This document shows positions 37,314 through 47,047 of a stretch of DNA of 64,000 nt, piece by piece. Each line of letters starts with the position of its first letter. The stretch's first letter is position 1. The translations under genes and the position numbers were made by a program. The DNA is from Arcobacter acticola (GTDB taxonomy: Bacteria > Campylobacterota > Campylobacteria > Campylobacterales > Arcobacteraceae). The stretch is from the NCBI RefSeq assembly GCF_013177675.1, contig NZ_CP042652.1, positions 2,852,001 to 2,916,000 of the forward strand, in the 5' to 3' direction. A model generated the notes under the pieces. It was given only the letters and a program-made list of their open reading frames with translations, ran no database searches and was not told where the DNA came from.

Positions 37314-40300
37314 ATGTCACAAACACCACAATTTACCCATCTACACTTACATACAGAATATTCACTACTTGATGGTGCAAATAAAATTAAACCCCTAGCA
37401 AAAAAAATAAAAAAAATGGGAATGACTAGCGTTGCTATGACTGACCATGGAAATATGTTTGGAGCTATTGATTTTTATAATGCAATGAGAGCAGAAGGTA
37501 TAAAACCAATTATTGGAATGGAAGCATATATTCATAATAGTGAAGACCTAGGAGATAAAACAACTAGACAAAGATACCACTTATGTTTATATGCAAAAAA
37601 TGATATAGGTTATAAAAACTTAATGTTTTTAAGTTCACAAGCTTATATGCATGGATTTTATTATTACCCTCGAATTAATAAACAACTTTTAAGAGAAAAT
37701 TCTGAAGGCCTAGTTTGTAGTGCTGCCTGTTTACAAGGTGAAGTTAACTGGCATTTAAACACACAAAATGAAAGAAACGTAAAAAATGGTGCAAAAGGAT
37801 ATGAGGGTGCAAAAGCTGTCGCACTTGAATATAAAGAAATCTTTGAAGATGATTTTTATTTAGAAATAATGAGACATGGAATTGGTGACCAGCATTTTGT
37901 TGATGATCAAATCTTACGAATCTCAAGAGAAACAGGAATAAAAGTAGTTGCTACAAATGATACTCACTATTTAGAACAAAAAGATGCTGACGCACATGAG
38001 GCTTTTATGTGTATTGCGATGAATAAACTTTATGATGATCCAAATAGATTAAGACATAGTGTTCATGAATTTTACTTAAAATCACCAGAACAAATTGCAA
38101 AATTATATGCAGATATTCCTGAAGCCATTGAAGCAACTCAAGAGATTGCTGATAAATGTAATTTAGAAATAAAACTAGGAAACCCTACTCCTCCCAATTT
38201 TAAATTTACAAGACAAAAAGCTGAAGATTTAAATTTAACACTACCAGAGCCAGAGCTTGAGTATTCTCTTGAAAATGATAAAGTTTTATTTATTCACGAA
38301 TGTCGAATAGGATTAGAAGATAGATTAAAAATTGTTCCAGAAGAAAGACATCAAGAATATAAAGATAGACTTGAGGTTGAAATTGAAATTATTAATAATA
38401 TGCGATTCCCAGGATATATGCTTATTGTTTGGGATTTCGTAATAGTTGCTAAACAAATGGGAATTCCAGTGGGTCCTGGACGAGGATCAGCGGCTGGAAG
38501 TTTAGTTGCCTTTTCTTTAAAGATCACAGATATTGACCCAATTCCTTACGGTTTACTTTTTGAGAGATTTCTAAATCCAGAAAGAATATCAATGCCCGAT
38601 ATTGATATGGACTTTTGCCAAGCAAGACGTGGGGAAATTATTGATTATGTTGTTCAACAATATGGTCGAGCCAACGTTGCTCAAATTATTACCTTTGGTA
38701 AACTCTTAGCAAAAGGGGTAATTAGAGACGTTGCAAGAGTTCTTGATATGCCATATGCAAGAGCAGATGCTATGGCAAAACTAATTCCTGATGAATTAGG
38801 AATAAATCTTACAAACTCATATGAAAAAGAACCAAAAATAAAAGAACTTTGTGATGCAGACCCACAAGCAGCAAGAGTTTGGGAATATGCTTTAGCGCTT
38901 GAAGGATTAAATAGAAATGCAGGAACACACGCAGCAGGTGTTGTTATTTCAAATGAGCCTTTATGGAAAAAAACACCCCTTTTTAAACCCTCAGGACTTG
39001 ATACGCTAGCAACTCAATATAATGGTAAATACGTTGAGGATGTGGATTTAATTAAATTCGACTTCTTGGGTCTTAAGACCCTAACAGTTATTGAAGAAGC
39101 AAATAAACTAATAGAACAACGTCATGGAAAAAGAGTTGATTTCATTACCACAGATGTAAATGATAAAGGTGTCTATGACCTTATTCAAACTGGAAATACA
39201 ATTGGACTATTCCAAATAGAGTCAGATGGTATGCAAGATTTATGTAAAAGATTGAAACCTTCAAATTTTGAGGATATTATCGCCGTTCTTGCACTTTATA
39301 GACCAGGTCCAATGGAATCAGGAATGCTTGATGACTTTATTGATAGAAAACACGGTCGAGCAGAGATTAACTACTTCTACGATGAATTTGATGCGCCTTT
39401 AAGACCAATTCTTGAAACAACTTATGGAGTTATCGTTTACCAAGAGCAAGTAATGCAAATCGTACAGACTATCGGTGGATTTAGCCTTGGAGGTGCCGAT
39501 TTAGTTAGACGAGCTATGGGTAAAAAGATTAAAGAAGAGATGGATAGATTAAAAGGAGAATTCGCAGTTGGTGGAGTAAAAAAAGGTTATCAAAAACCTC
39601 ACTGTGAAGAACTTTTCGATCTTATCGTAAAATTTGCTGGATATGGATTTAATAAATCTCACTCAGCAGCTTATGCACTTGTAACATTTTATACTTCGTA
39701 TTTAAAAAAATATTATCCATCAGAATTTATGGCAGCTTTACTTACACTTGAGAAAGATAACACAGATAAAGTTGTTAAATATGTGGATGAAGTAAAAAGA
39801 CTAGGACTTGATTTATTTCCACCTGATATTAATAAATCAGATTTAGTATTCTCAGCTAAAAAAATTGATGGTGAAGAAGTTGTAATGTTTGGAATGGGTG
39901 CTATTAAAGGTGCTGGAGATGTTGCAATTAAATCTATTTTAAAAGCAAGAGATGAAGGTGGATTATTTACTGATTTAGCAGATTTTATTTCAAGAATTGA
40001 TGGAAGTAAAGTAAATAAAAGAGTAATAGAATCACTTACGAAAGCAGGAGCCTTTGATAGTTTTGGTTATTCACGTCACGCATTACTTGAACAAATAGAA
40101 AAGATTGTTGAAACAGTAGGAAAAGCAGCACAGGCAAAAAAAATGGCTACAGGTTCTTTATTTGGAGATTGTGATGAACTTACAAAAATAGATATAGAGT
40201 TAGAGCATCTTCCTGAATATAATGCAAAAGAAATATTAGAGTTTGAAAAAGCTTCTTTAGGATTTTATGTATCTGGTCATCCACTTGATCAATATAGAGA

Positions 40301-40859
40301 ACAACTAGAAAAAGTAAATTATACACTTTCTTCTCAAATTGATGAACTAGCAGATGGTAGTCAAGCAATTTTTGTTGGGAAAATAGAAAATATTACTGAA
40401 AAAATATCTAAAAAAGGTAATAAGTTTGGAATTGCAACAATCATGGATTTACATGGAAATATTGAGCTTATGCTTTTTGAAGATAGATTAAAAGAGTTAA
40501 AAGAGAGCTATAACTTAGAAGAGCCAATTGCCTTTAAAGTAAGAATTTCAAAAGATGATAACTTCACAAGAATGAATATCTTAAAAATAGAAACAATCTT
40601 AGATGCACAAAAAGAAAAAGTAAAAACCAAACAAAAAGAAGTCCAAGAGCCACCATTAACAATAGCACTTCCTTTTACAAATGATGAAAGCACTATGTAT
40701 AAACTATTTGATATAGTTGCAAATAATCAAGGGAAAAGAGAGTTAAAACTTTTGATAAAATCAAAACTTGCAGACTTAGAGTTAGAAACTGGTTTTAAAG
40801 TTACATCTCAAGTTGAAAATTTAATTCAACAAATAGAAGGAGTATATGTAGTAGCATGA
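37314..40859 (+). CDS. dnaE: DNA polymerase III subunit alpha
   Basis: Replicative polymerase, 1,181 residues. It starts with a PHP domain (HLHLHTEYSLLDG, MTDHGNMFG), then the polymerase core with GPGRGSAAGSLVAF and the catalytic acidic motif PDIDMDF near 425, a third acidic segment FDFLGLKTL, helix-hairpin-helix region AIKGAGDVAI, and a C-terminal OB domain (AIFVGKIENITEKISKKGNKF). It overlaps surE by four bases. Confidence 0.98.
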   Translation: MSQTPQFTHLHLHTEYSLLDGANKIKPLAKKIKKMGMTSVAMTDHGNMFGAIDFYNAMRAEGIKPIIGMEAYIHNSEDLGDKTTRQRYHLCLYAKNDIGYKNLMFLSSQAYMHGFYYYPRINKQLLRENSEGLVCSAACLQGEVNWHLNTQNERNVKNGAKGYEGAKAVALEYKEIFEDDFYLEIMRHGIGDQHFVDDQILRISRETGIKVVATNDTHYLEQKDADAHEAFMCIAMNKLYDDPNRLRHSVHEFYLKSPEQIAKLYADIPEAIEATQEIADKCNLEIKLGNPTPPNFKFTRQKAEDLNLTLPEPELEYSLENDKVLFIHECRIGLEDRLKIVPEERHQEYKDRLEVEIEIINNMRFPGYMLIVWDFVIVAKQMGIPVGPGRGSAAGSLVAFSLKITDIDPIPYGLLFERFLNPERISMPDIDMDFCQARRGEIIDYVVQQYGRANVAQIITFGKLLAKGVIRDVARVLDMPYARADAMAKLIPDELGINLTNSYEKEPKIKELCDADPQAARVWEYALALEGLNRNAGTHAAGVVISNEPLWKKTPLFKPSGLDTLATQYNGKYVEDVDLIKFDFLGLKTLTVIEEANKLIEQRHGKRVDFITTDVNDKGVYDLIQTGNTIGLFQIESDGMQDLCKRLKPSNFEDIIAVLALYRPGPMESGMLDDFIDRKHGRAEINYFYDEFDAPLRPILETTYGVIVYQEQVMQIVQTIGGFSLGGADLVRRAMGKKIKEEMDRLKGEFAVGGVKKGYQKPHCEELFDLIVKFAGYGFNKSHSAAYALVTFYTSYLKKYYPSEFMAALLTLEKDNTDKVVKYVDEVKRLGLDLFPPDINKSDLVFSAKKIDGEEVVMFGMGAIKGAGDVAIKSILKARDEGGLFTDLADFISRIDGSKVNKRVIESLTKAGAFDSFGYSRHALLEQIEKIVETVGKAAQAKKMATGSLFGDCDELTKIDIELEHLPEYNAKEILEFEKASLGFYVSGHPLDQYREQLEKVNYTLSSQIDELADGSQAIFVGKIENITEKISKKGNKFGIATIMDLHGNIELMLFEDRLKELKESYNLEEPIAFKVRISKDDNFTRMNILKIETILDAQKEKVKTKQKEVQEPPLTIALPFTNDESTMYKLFDIVANNQGKRELKLLIKSKLADLELETGFKVTSQVENLIQQIEGVYVVA

Positions 40860-41644
40860 AACACATCCTATTAACAAATGATGATGGTTTTGATGCGGTT
40901 GGATTAAAAGCTTTAATAGAAGCATTATTACCAATAGCAAAAATAACTGTTGTAGCACCGGCAAGAAATAAATCAGCTTGTGGTCACTCATTAACTTTGG
41001 ATAAACCACTAAGAATGATTTGTGTAGAAGATGATTATTATAAAATAGATGATGCTAGTCCAACTGATTGTATTTTCATTTCTCTTAGTAATCTATTTAA
41101 AGAAGGTTACAAACCAGACCTTGTAATAAGTGGTATAAATATTGGTGCAAATATGGGAGAAGATATAACATATAGTGGAACAGCAGCAGGTGCAATGGAA
41201 GCTGTAATTCATAAAGTTCCAGCAATTGCAATCTCTCAAGTATGTAATGATAAGTGTGAAGATATAAAAAATGGATGGGATTTTGAGTTAGCAAAAAAAG
41301 TTATTGTTGAACTTGCAAGTAAAATATTGGATAATTCCTTTCCATTAGATGAAAGAAAGTTTTTAAATGTTAATATTCCACCAATAAAAGCTGATGAGTG
41401 TAATGGAATAAAAGTTACTAAAGTTGGATATAGAGAATATGGTAATGATACCCATAGACATTTAAATCCAAGAGGTGAAGAGTATTATTGGATTGGATTA
41501 CATCCATTAATCTGGAAACCATCAGAAAAAAAAGATTGCGACTTTGAAGCAATAAAAGCTAATTATGTATCAGTTACACCTATTATGCTTGATTTAACTT
41601 CTTACAACGATATTCAAGCCATTGAATCATGGCTAAAAAAATAA
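40856..41644 (+). CDS. surE: 5'-nucleotidase SurE
   Basis: Metal-dependent nucleoside monophosphate phosphatase of stress survival. The N-terminal LLTNDDGFDAVGLKAL carries the metal-binding DD, VVAPARNKSACGHSLT follows, and SGINIGANMGEDITYSGTAAGA is the family signature near 90. The length of 262 residues is normal. It is translationally coupled to dnaE and followed 10 bp later by a small gene. Confidence 0.96.
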   Translation: MKHILLTNDDGFDAVGLKALIEALLPIAKITVVAPARNKSACGHSLTLDKPLRMICVEDDYYKIDDASPTDCIFISLSNLFKEGYKPDLVISGINIGANMGEDITYSGTAAGAMEAVIHKVPAIAISQVCNDKCEDIKNGWDFELAKKVIVELASKILDNSFPLDERKFLNVNIPPIKADECNGIKVTKVGYREYGNDTHRHLNPRGEEYYWIGLHPLIWKPSEKKDCDFEAIKANYVSVTPIMLDLTSYNDIQAIESWLKK

Positions 41645-41654
41645 AAGGGAAAAA

Positions 41655-41918
41655 ATGAATTTTACACAATCATTATTAAAACATATTGATAAACTTGTTG
41701 GATCGTTAAGATCAGATGAACAATTACAAGAAATTTTAAAAAGAAAATTTACTAAAAAAGAGTACAAAGTATTTGTGGCTTTTGAAGAAGGTAAATCAAT
41801 TGAAGAAATTAAAACTCTTGTAAAAGAAGACGAAGAACAAATTAAAAAACACTATAAAGTAGCTTGTAAAAAATTAAATCAAGAAAAAATGAAACAAGAG
41901 TTAGTATCTTACGAATAA
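41655..41918 (+). CDS. Small helical protein, possible sigma-region-4-like HTH
   Basis: 87-residue charged helical protein. The segment FTKKEYKVFVAFEEGKSI followed by EEIKTLVKEDEEQIKKHYKVACKKL resembles the helix-turn-helix of sigma factor region 4 or LuxR-type proteins, but the match is loose and partly inference. AAAGGG lies before the ATG. It ends the dnaE-surE transcription unit, with its stop codon inside the terminator stem, and is the last core gene before the island. Confidence 0.65.
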   Translation: MNFTQSLLKHIDKLVGSLRSDEQLQEILKRKFTKKEYKVFVAFEEGKSIEEIKTLVKEDEEQIKKHYKVACKKLNQEKMKQELVSYE

Positions 41919-41928
41919 GATACTTGTT
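41903..41928 (+). terminator. Terminator of the dnaE-surE unit
   Basis: AGTATCTTA (41903-41911) and TAAGATACT (41916-41924) pair perfectly around the tetraloop CGAA, followed by TGTTTT. The stem includes the stop codon of the preceding small gene. The island integrase gene ends 30 bp further on. Confidence 0.7.
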
Positions 41929-41957
41929 TTCGACTAAAACTCCTTGTTTACGCTACT

Positions 41958-43097
41958 TTAGGCAACATCTATATCCGATAGAGACGAAACAGAGACGTTT
42001 TCTAGGAATAATGCACGCTTTTTCCTATCCTTTTTATTCTCTGATAACTTATAAAAATGTGTATAAGTTCTCAGTGTAATATCAACATTTTCATGTCCCA
42101 TCATTTGTGAAACCCAAGAAATATCTTCCCCTTCATTTATCATCATTGATGCAAAAGTATGTCTTAACTGATACAAATATCTATTATCATCTTTTGATAA
42201 CAATTTTTTAAACCTTGATGCAATATTATCATGACTGTAAAATGGTTTATTGTTAGAACTACAAAATACTTGATTAGCAACATTATCTTTTGTAAGAGAA
42301 TATTGCTGTAGAAAGTATTTTTTTACAATTGGAAGTATTTCAATTTCTCTTCTTGATGCTCTTGTTTTTGGTAATCCATCACTTCCAAGAATTCTTGTCT
42401 TATTTATTGAAATAGTTTCATTTTCAAAATCTATATCATCCCATCTTAAAGCTAATAATTCACCAGGTCTCATTCCTGTAAATGCTGATATTGCAATGAA
42501 ATTTTTCAAATAGCCATCTGCTTTACTTATTAAATCATTTACCTCATCCAACGAAAATGGATTAATTTTTGATGATGTTTCAAGCTTCTTTTGTTTTTTT
42601 GGCTTTAATACTTGAGCAAAAGGATTTTTCTCAATTAATTCCTCAAACAATGCATCTCTTAAGATTTGATTGAATATTGCTCTAAATTTTTTTACACTTG
42701 ATTCTTTATATGATTTCAATTTATCATTTTGCCAATCAAGTAATTCCATAGATTTAATACTATCTAATCTTCTTTTCCCAAAATATGGGAGAATATGTTT
42801 ATTGAAATTCATTAAATTTCTTTTTGATACATGTTCTCTTCTATCGTTATTATGACGCTCAAAACATATCAATGCATATTCTCCCAAAAGAAAAACTTTT
42901 TTTTCTCTTTTGTTTGGGTCAAATGTTCCTTCATTTATCTTTTTTTCTATATCTGGGATAATATTTTTTTCTAATAATTTCCTATTTTTAGAATTATCTT
43001 TTAATCCCATAGAACGTCTTATTCTTCTTCCATTTCCATAATGAATATCTAAATATAAAATATCACTATCTTTTTTTGTTCTTATCTTAACACTCAT
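41958..43097 (-). CDS. Tyrosine-type site-specific integrase
   Basis: 379-residue phage-type integrase that inserts and excises the island by strand exchange through a covalent tyrosine. The first Arg is in TGMRPGELLALRWDDID, the HxxR box is LRHTFAS, the second His is in MMGHENVDITLRTY, and the nucleophile Tyr follows in that segment or just after (TYTHFY). The N-terminal arm (KIRTKKDSDILYLDIHYG) and SAM-like core-binding domain are present, so it looks intact. It overlaps the upstream gene by four bases. Confidence 0.93.
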   Translation of the reverse strand: MSVKIRTKKDSDILYLDIHYGNGRRIRRSMGLKDNSKNRKLLEKNIIPDIEKKINEGTFDPNKREKKVFLLGEYALICFERHNNDRREHVSKRNLMNFNKHILPYFGKRRLDSIKSMELLDWQNDKLKSYKESSVKKFRAIFNQILRDALFEELIEKNPFAQVLKPKKQKKLETSSKINPFSLDEVNDLISKADGYLKNFIAISAFTGMRPGELLALRWDDIDFENETISINKTRILGSDGLPKTRASRREIEILPIVKKYFLQQYSLTKDNVANQVFCSSNNKPFYSHDNIASRFKKLLSKDDNRYLYQLRHTFASMMINEGEDISWVSQMMGHENVDITLRTYTHFYKLSENKKDRKKRALFLENVSVSSLSDIDVA

Positions 43098-43504
43098 AAA
43101 ATACCTTCCTCGGCACTTCTAGACCCGTTAAATATATCTAATCTTTGTTTTAGACCTTCTAAAGTATCCTTATTTGTATCTTTTCTTTTTCTTCCAACTT
43201 GTCCTGATTGTTTAAATTTTATAATTTCATCAGCAAAGAATACCTTGCAGTTTTTTTCATTATAGTAATGAATACCTTCTTCAAATATATTATTCTTAAT
43301 ATATGTATTAAATGTAGTTTTTGTGATTTCTAAAAAATGAATCACACCATTTTGAGTTGTTAAATCTGGAGTGTAAAGGTTAATAGAAGAATTTAAACTT
43401 CTAATTTCTTCCAATACTTGCATCATAATTTCTTCTAAATACATCTTACTAGCCATACCAGAAGATGAAATACTTTTTTCTAAATACTTAATTTGTTCAG
43501 TCAC
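43094..43504 (-). CDS. Small DNA-binding protein, excisionase-like
   Basis: 136-residue protein starting at GTG with AAAAGGAG ahead. The middle (NGVIHFLEITKTTFNTYI, then GIHYYNEKNCKVFFADEIIKF) looks like a helix-turn-helix of the excisionase/AlpA kind that reads a site and bends DNA. The start of the integrase lies in its last codons. Hence the pair is probably a recombination-directionality factor plus integrase; the assignment is by context and weak likeness. Confidence 0.55.
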   Translation of the reverse strand: MTEQIKYLEKSISSSGMASKMYLEEIMMQVLEEIRSLNSSINLYTPDLTTQNGVIHFLEITKTTFNTYIKNNIFEEGIHYYNEKNCKVFFADEIIKFKQSGQVGRKRKDTNKDTLEGLKQRLDIFNGSRSAEEGIL

Positions 43505-43651
43505 GTTGACTCCTTTTTAAGTATTTATTAATTTCATTTCAGAATAATTGAAAATATACTAATATTTAAGAGTCTAAAGTTATAAATAATTATTCTATAA
43601 AGATTATAAAATAGACTCCTTATGATAAATTGTAACTATAAAAGTATAAAA

Positions 43652-44051
43652 TTAAATGTATTCTTTTTTATATCTAGATTTTATAAAATGTCTTAATGCT
43701 GAAATACTGCCATAGCCTAAGTCTTTTAATATTTCATTCGGTGCTTTTCCACAATTTAATCTATATCTTATTATTTCTTTATCTCTATCAAATTGACTTA
43801 CTCCTTTTTTATTTTTTGGTCGTCCAAACTTCCAAACTTTATTTTTAGCTAGATGTTCATTTTTTTTATTATCTCTTCCTATTTTTTGAATTGATTTCTT
43901 TAAAAAAACATTTAGATTATCCCTTTGTGAATATTTTATATCTGATAAAAGCAGGTATTCAAATTCCTCATTTTCTGATTTCAAGCTATGACTAAAATAT
44001 TCACTAATATCAAAATATATGTTCTTAATAAAGATAATGTCTTTATTAAAT
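43652..44051 (-). pseudogene. Degenerate serine-resolvase homologue, C-terminal part (split by IS21-type element)
   Basis: Contains the resolvase-like C-terminus: FGRPKNKKGVSQFDRDKEII and a helix-turn-helix (GKAPNEILKDLGYGSISAL, FIKSR) that aligns with the end of the intact resolvase at 54546 (GRQKG..., YIKTR). The other half is at 46642-46898. Removing the insertion and one TTAAAT copy joins both in frame into a 216-residue protein. The present open frame runs into the element's left end. Confidence 0.75.
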
Positions 44052-44228
44052 TGCATACGCCGACCACATTCGGACAGCCAGCCGATTAACATCCGGACAC
44101 TCAGCCGAAGTTGATTCGTACACTTTGCCGATTTACATTCGGACAATTTAATTAATTTCCGGCTGGAAAATTAAAGTAGAAGTTTTTCTAAAATTTAATT
44201 ACACTTTGTTAAAAACAAGGGGTAAAAA

Positions 44229-45770
44229 ATGAGGAGACTTTCTATGAAAAAAATTAAAGATGTATTGAGGTTAAGATTCATTACCAATATATCCTATCGT
44301 CAAATAAGCAGAGCTTTAAATACCCCAAGTTCAACCGCTGCTGATTATTGTAAAAGATTTGAAATTACAAACTATAAAATAGATGAATTTCTTACATTAG
44401 ATGAAGATGAAATTTATCAATTATTGTTCCCTGAAAAATCTTTGCCAAAAACCTATAAAACAAGACCTATCCCAAATGTAGAATATATTCATAAAGAAAT
44501 AGCTAAAAAAGGTGTTACCTTTGAATTACTATGGCAAGAATATAAAGAGCAATATCCTGATGGTTATGGGTGTAGCCAATTTAAAGAATACTACTACAAA
44601 TATAAAAAGAGATTAAACCCAAGTATGAGACAAACATATATTCCAGGTGAAAAAATGTTTGTAGATTATAGTGGCTTAACAGTACCTATTGTAGATTTAT
44701 CAACAGGAGAATTTATAAAAGCACAGATATTTGTAAGTGTATTAGGATTAAGTGGATATACCTATGTTCATGCAACAGCTTCTCAAAAAGTTGAAGACTT
44801 TATAAAATCCCATGTAAAAGCATTTGAATTTTATGAAGGGGTTCCTAAAATACTGGTTCCAGATAATCTTAAAAGTGCAATAATTTCAAATAATAAAAAA
44901 GGAATTGTGTTTAATGATAATTATGCAGAACTTTCACGTCATTATAACTTTGCAATAGAACCAGCAAGGGTAAGAAAACCCCAAGATAAAGCAAAAGCAG
45001 AACAAGGTGTACAAGGTATCCAAAGATGGATATTAGCTGTATTTAGGAATAAGACATTCTTTAATGTTGATGAGATAAATGAAGCTATATCTCCATTACT
45101 TGATATTTATAATAATAAAATTATAAAAAGGATTGGTAAAAGTAGAACTTATTTATTTGAAGAAAATGAAAAGAAGTTTTTAGAAGTTCTTCCTGCAAAT
45201 AGATTTATTTATAAAGAGCTAAAAATTGCAAGTGTTAATATAGATTACCATGTTGAATTAAATAGATCTTTTTACTCAGTTCCTTTTAAATATTTAAAAG
45301 AAAAAGTAGAAATTAAATACTCTACAACATTAGTTGAAATTTATTATAAATCAAAATTAATAGCTACTCATCCAAGATTATATAAAATAAATGATTCGTC
45401 TACTATAAAAGAACATATGCCATTAAATCATCAATATCAAAATGAGAAGATGAATCCACAAAGACTTATATCTTGGGGAAGGAATATAGGTGTTGAAGCA
45501 AAAGAGTTTGTAGAAAAAAGATTAGATGAAGCACAATATCCAGTAAAAGCGTATCGCACATTAATAGCAATTTTATCATTAGCAAAACTTTATGGAAAAA
45601 TAGAGTTAAATTTAGCACTAGCATATGCTCTTAAAATTGATGCAAAAAGTGTTAAGTCGATTGAATCTATTTTATCAAAAAAATTATATTTAGTGGCTGC
45701 AAATAATGTTGTAAAATCAAATGTGTTTAATAATCATGAAAATATTCGTGGTTCTGATTATTATAAATAA
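44229..45770 (+). CDS. istA: IS21-family transposase IstA
   Basis: 513-residue DDE transposase. An N-terminal helix-turn-helix (FITNISYRQISRALNTPSS) precedes the rve-type catalytic core with the first Asp in FVDYSGLTVPIVD, the second in LVPDNLKSAI and the Glu in KAKAEQGVQGIQ. The C-terminal beta domain follows. Two ATG codons (44229 and 44244) both have purine-rich sites; I keep the upstream one. It lies 22 bp before istB. Confidence 0.93.
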   Translation: MRRLSMKKIKDVLRLRFITNISYRQISRALNTPSSTAADYCKRFEITNYKIDEFLTLDEDEIYQLLFPEKSLPKTYKTRPIPNVEYIHKEIAKKGVTFELLWQEYKEQYPDGYGCSQFKEYYYKYKKRLNPSMRQTYIPGEKMFVDYSGLTVPIVDLSTGEFIKAQIFVSVLGLSGYTYVHATASQKVEDFIKSHVKAFEFYEGVPKILVPDNLKSAIISNNKKGIVFNDNYAELSRHYNFAIEPARVRKPQDKAKAEQGVQGIQRWILAVFRNKTFFNVDEINEAISPLLDIYNNKIIKRIGKSRTYLFEENEKKFLEVLPANRFIYKELKIASVNIDYHVELNRSFYSVPFKYLKEKVEIKYSTTLVEIYYKSKLIATHPRLYKINDSSTIKEHMPLNHQYQNEKMNPQRLISWGRNIGVEAKEFVEKRLDEAQYPVKAYRTLIAILSLAKLYGKIELNLALAYALKIDAKSVKSIESILSKKLYLVAANNVVKSNVFNNHENIRGSDYYK

Positions 45771-45792
45771 AATTAAGAATAAAGGCTAAAAA

Positions 45793-46539
45793 ATGAATCA
45801 AACTACAATAATAAATAAATTAAATGATTTAAAATATGATGGATTTAAATCAGCATACTTAAGACAAATAGAAGATACAAATTATAGTAAATTAAGCTTT
45901 GATGAAAGAGTATATAATTTACTAGAAGCTCAAGAGATATTTCTTCAAAATAAAAGAATATCAGTGAATTTAAGATTGTCAAAAATAAAAGATAAACAAG
46001 CATCTTTAGAAGATATAGATTATTCTTCAAAAAGAAAAATTGATAAATCAATTATTAAAGATTTATCAAATATGAACTTTATTAGGAATCATCATAATGT
46101 AATAATTTCAGGTTGTACAGGTACCGGAAAATCATACATTTCCCAAGCTTTGGGAAATAGAGCAGTAATTGATGGATTTAGAGTTTATTATATAAGAGTT
46201 CCTACTCTTCTTGAAGAGATAAAGATTTCAAGAGCAACAGGAACATATACAAATTTATTAAAAAAGTACTCAAGATTTCAATTACTCATTTTAGATGACT
46301 TTGGAACTTCAACAATTTCAACAGATGATGCAACAAATTTATTTGAGATAATAGAAGATAGAACAGAGATAAATTCCACAATAATAACTTCACAACTACC
46401 TGTTTCAAGTTGGTATGATTATTTAAATAATGACACAGTTGCAGATGCCATTTTAGATAGGATAATTCACTCATCACATAGGATAGAATTAGAAGGAGAA
46501 TCAATGAGAAAATTAAGATCAAAAATCAATAAAATTTAA
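45793..46539 (+). CDS. istB: IS21-family ATP-binding helper IstB
   Basis: 248-residue AAA+ ATPase (DnaC-like) that helps IstA choose and capture the target. Walker A is SGCTGTGKSYI near 110, Walker B is LLILDDFGTS near 175, and an arginine pair region ADAILDRIIHSSHRI follows near 220. AAGG precedes the ATG. The gene is intact. Confidence 0.93.
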   Translation: MNQTTIINKLNDLKYDGFKSAYLRQIEDTNYSKLSFDERVYNLLEAQEIFLQNKRISVNLRLSKIKDKQASLEDIDYSSKRKIDKSIIKDLSNMNFIRNHHNVIISGCTGTGKSYISQALGNRAVIDGFRVYYIRVPTLLEEIKISRATGTYTNLLKKYSRFQLLILDDFGTSTISTDDATNLFEIIEDRTEINSTIITSQLPVSSWYDYLNNDTVADAILDRIIHSSHRIELEGESMRKLRSKINKI

Positions 46540-46641
46540 AAACATTCGGACACTTATGATATAATTTTACACTTAGAAAATTTCTACTTTTAAACTGTCC
46601 GAATACTTCTGGCTGGGTGTCCGAATGAATCGGCTGGAGCA

Positions 46642-46898
46642 TTAAATATTTTAACTAAATAGTTAATATCAATTGTAATATGGAAAATATCGAAAACAAT
46701 TATATTGTCAAAATTTTTAATTTTATTTTCAAACTTTTTCCTAAATTCTAGAGTTGATAAATTTCTTCTACTTATATATTTAACATTACTAATCTTTTCA
46801 TAATTACTCAGAAAATCAAAAACTCTTAATTGCTCATCTGTCAACTTAAAATCCTTATTTATTAGTAATAAAGTTTTTCTTTTTTTTTCTTTTCTCAT
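46642..46898 (-). pseudogene. Degenerate serine-resolvase homologue, N-terminal part (split by IS21-type element)
   Basis: Encodes the start of the protein interrupted by the IS21-type element. RRNLSTLEFRKKFENKIK and FDNIIVFDIFHITIDIN align with SSRKNQKDRLLDDVFLRLK and NDTLIVTELSRLGRNML of the intact resolvase at 54546. The catalytic Ser region (RVST there) reads INKDF here and the SRLGR arginines are absent, so the ancestor was already unable to cut DNA. It probably acted as a DNA-binding protein. Confidence 0.7.
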
Positions 46899-46926
46899 TT
46901 TATACTTTCTTAGTTTATATAATCAA

Positions 46927-46951
46927 TAGATACTCTAATTTATAGTATCTA
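46927..46951. promoter_or_regulatory. Inverted repeat between divergent resolvase-like and Rep-like genes
   Basis: TAGATACT (46927-46934) and AGTATCTA (46944-46951) are exact inverted repeats with a 9-nt spacer, placed in the 149-bp divergent gap. It is an operator candidate for the degenerate resolvase-like protein or another island regulator. Confidence 0.35.
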
Positions 46952-47047
46952 AATAGGATTAATTTTCTAATTAATTCATTAAATTAATCATCACTTTCTC
47001 TTAAATCTTATTTTTTTGAAAATAAATAATTAAAAAAGGATTCAAAA

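Larger units (their letters stand above)
44052..46641 (+). mobile_element. IS21-family insertion element (2,590 bp)
   Basis: The element has 5'-TG...CA-3' ends (TGCATACGCC and GGCTGGAGCA) and is flanked by the 6-bp direct repeat TTAAAT (44046-44051 and 46642-46647), both as expected for IS21. Multiple subterminal copies of ATTCGGACA and CAGCCGA occur at both ends (for example 44068-44076 and 46544-46552), likely transposase binding sites. It carries intact istA and istB, so may be active. Confidence 0.88.
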
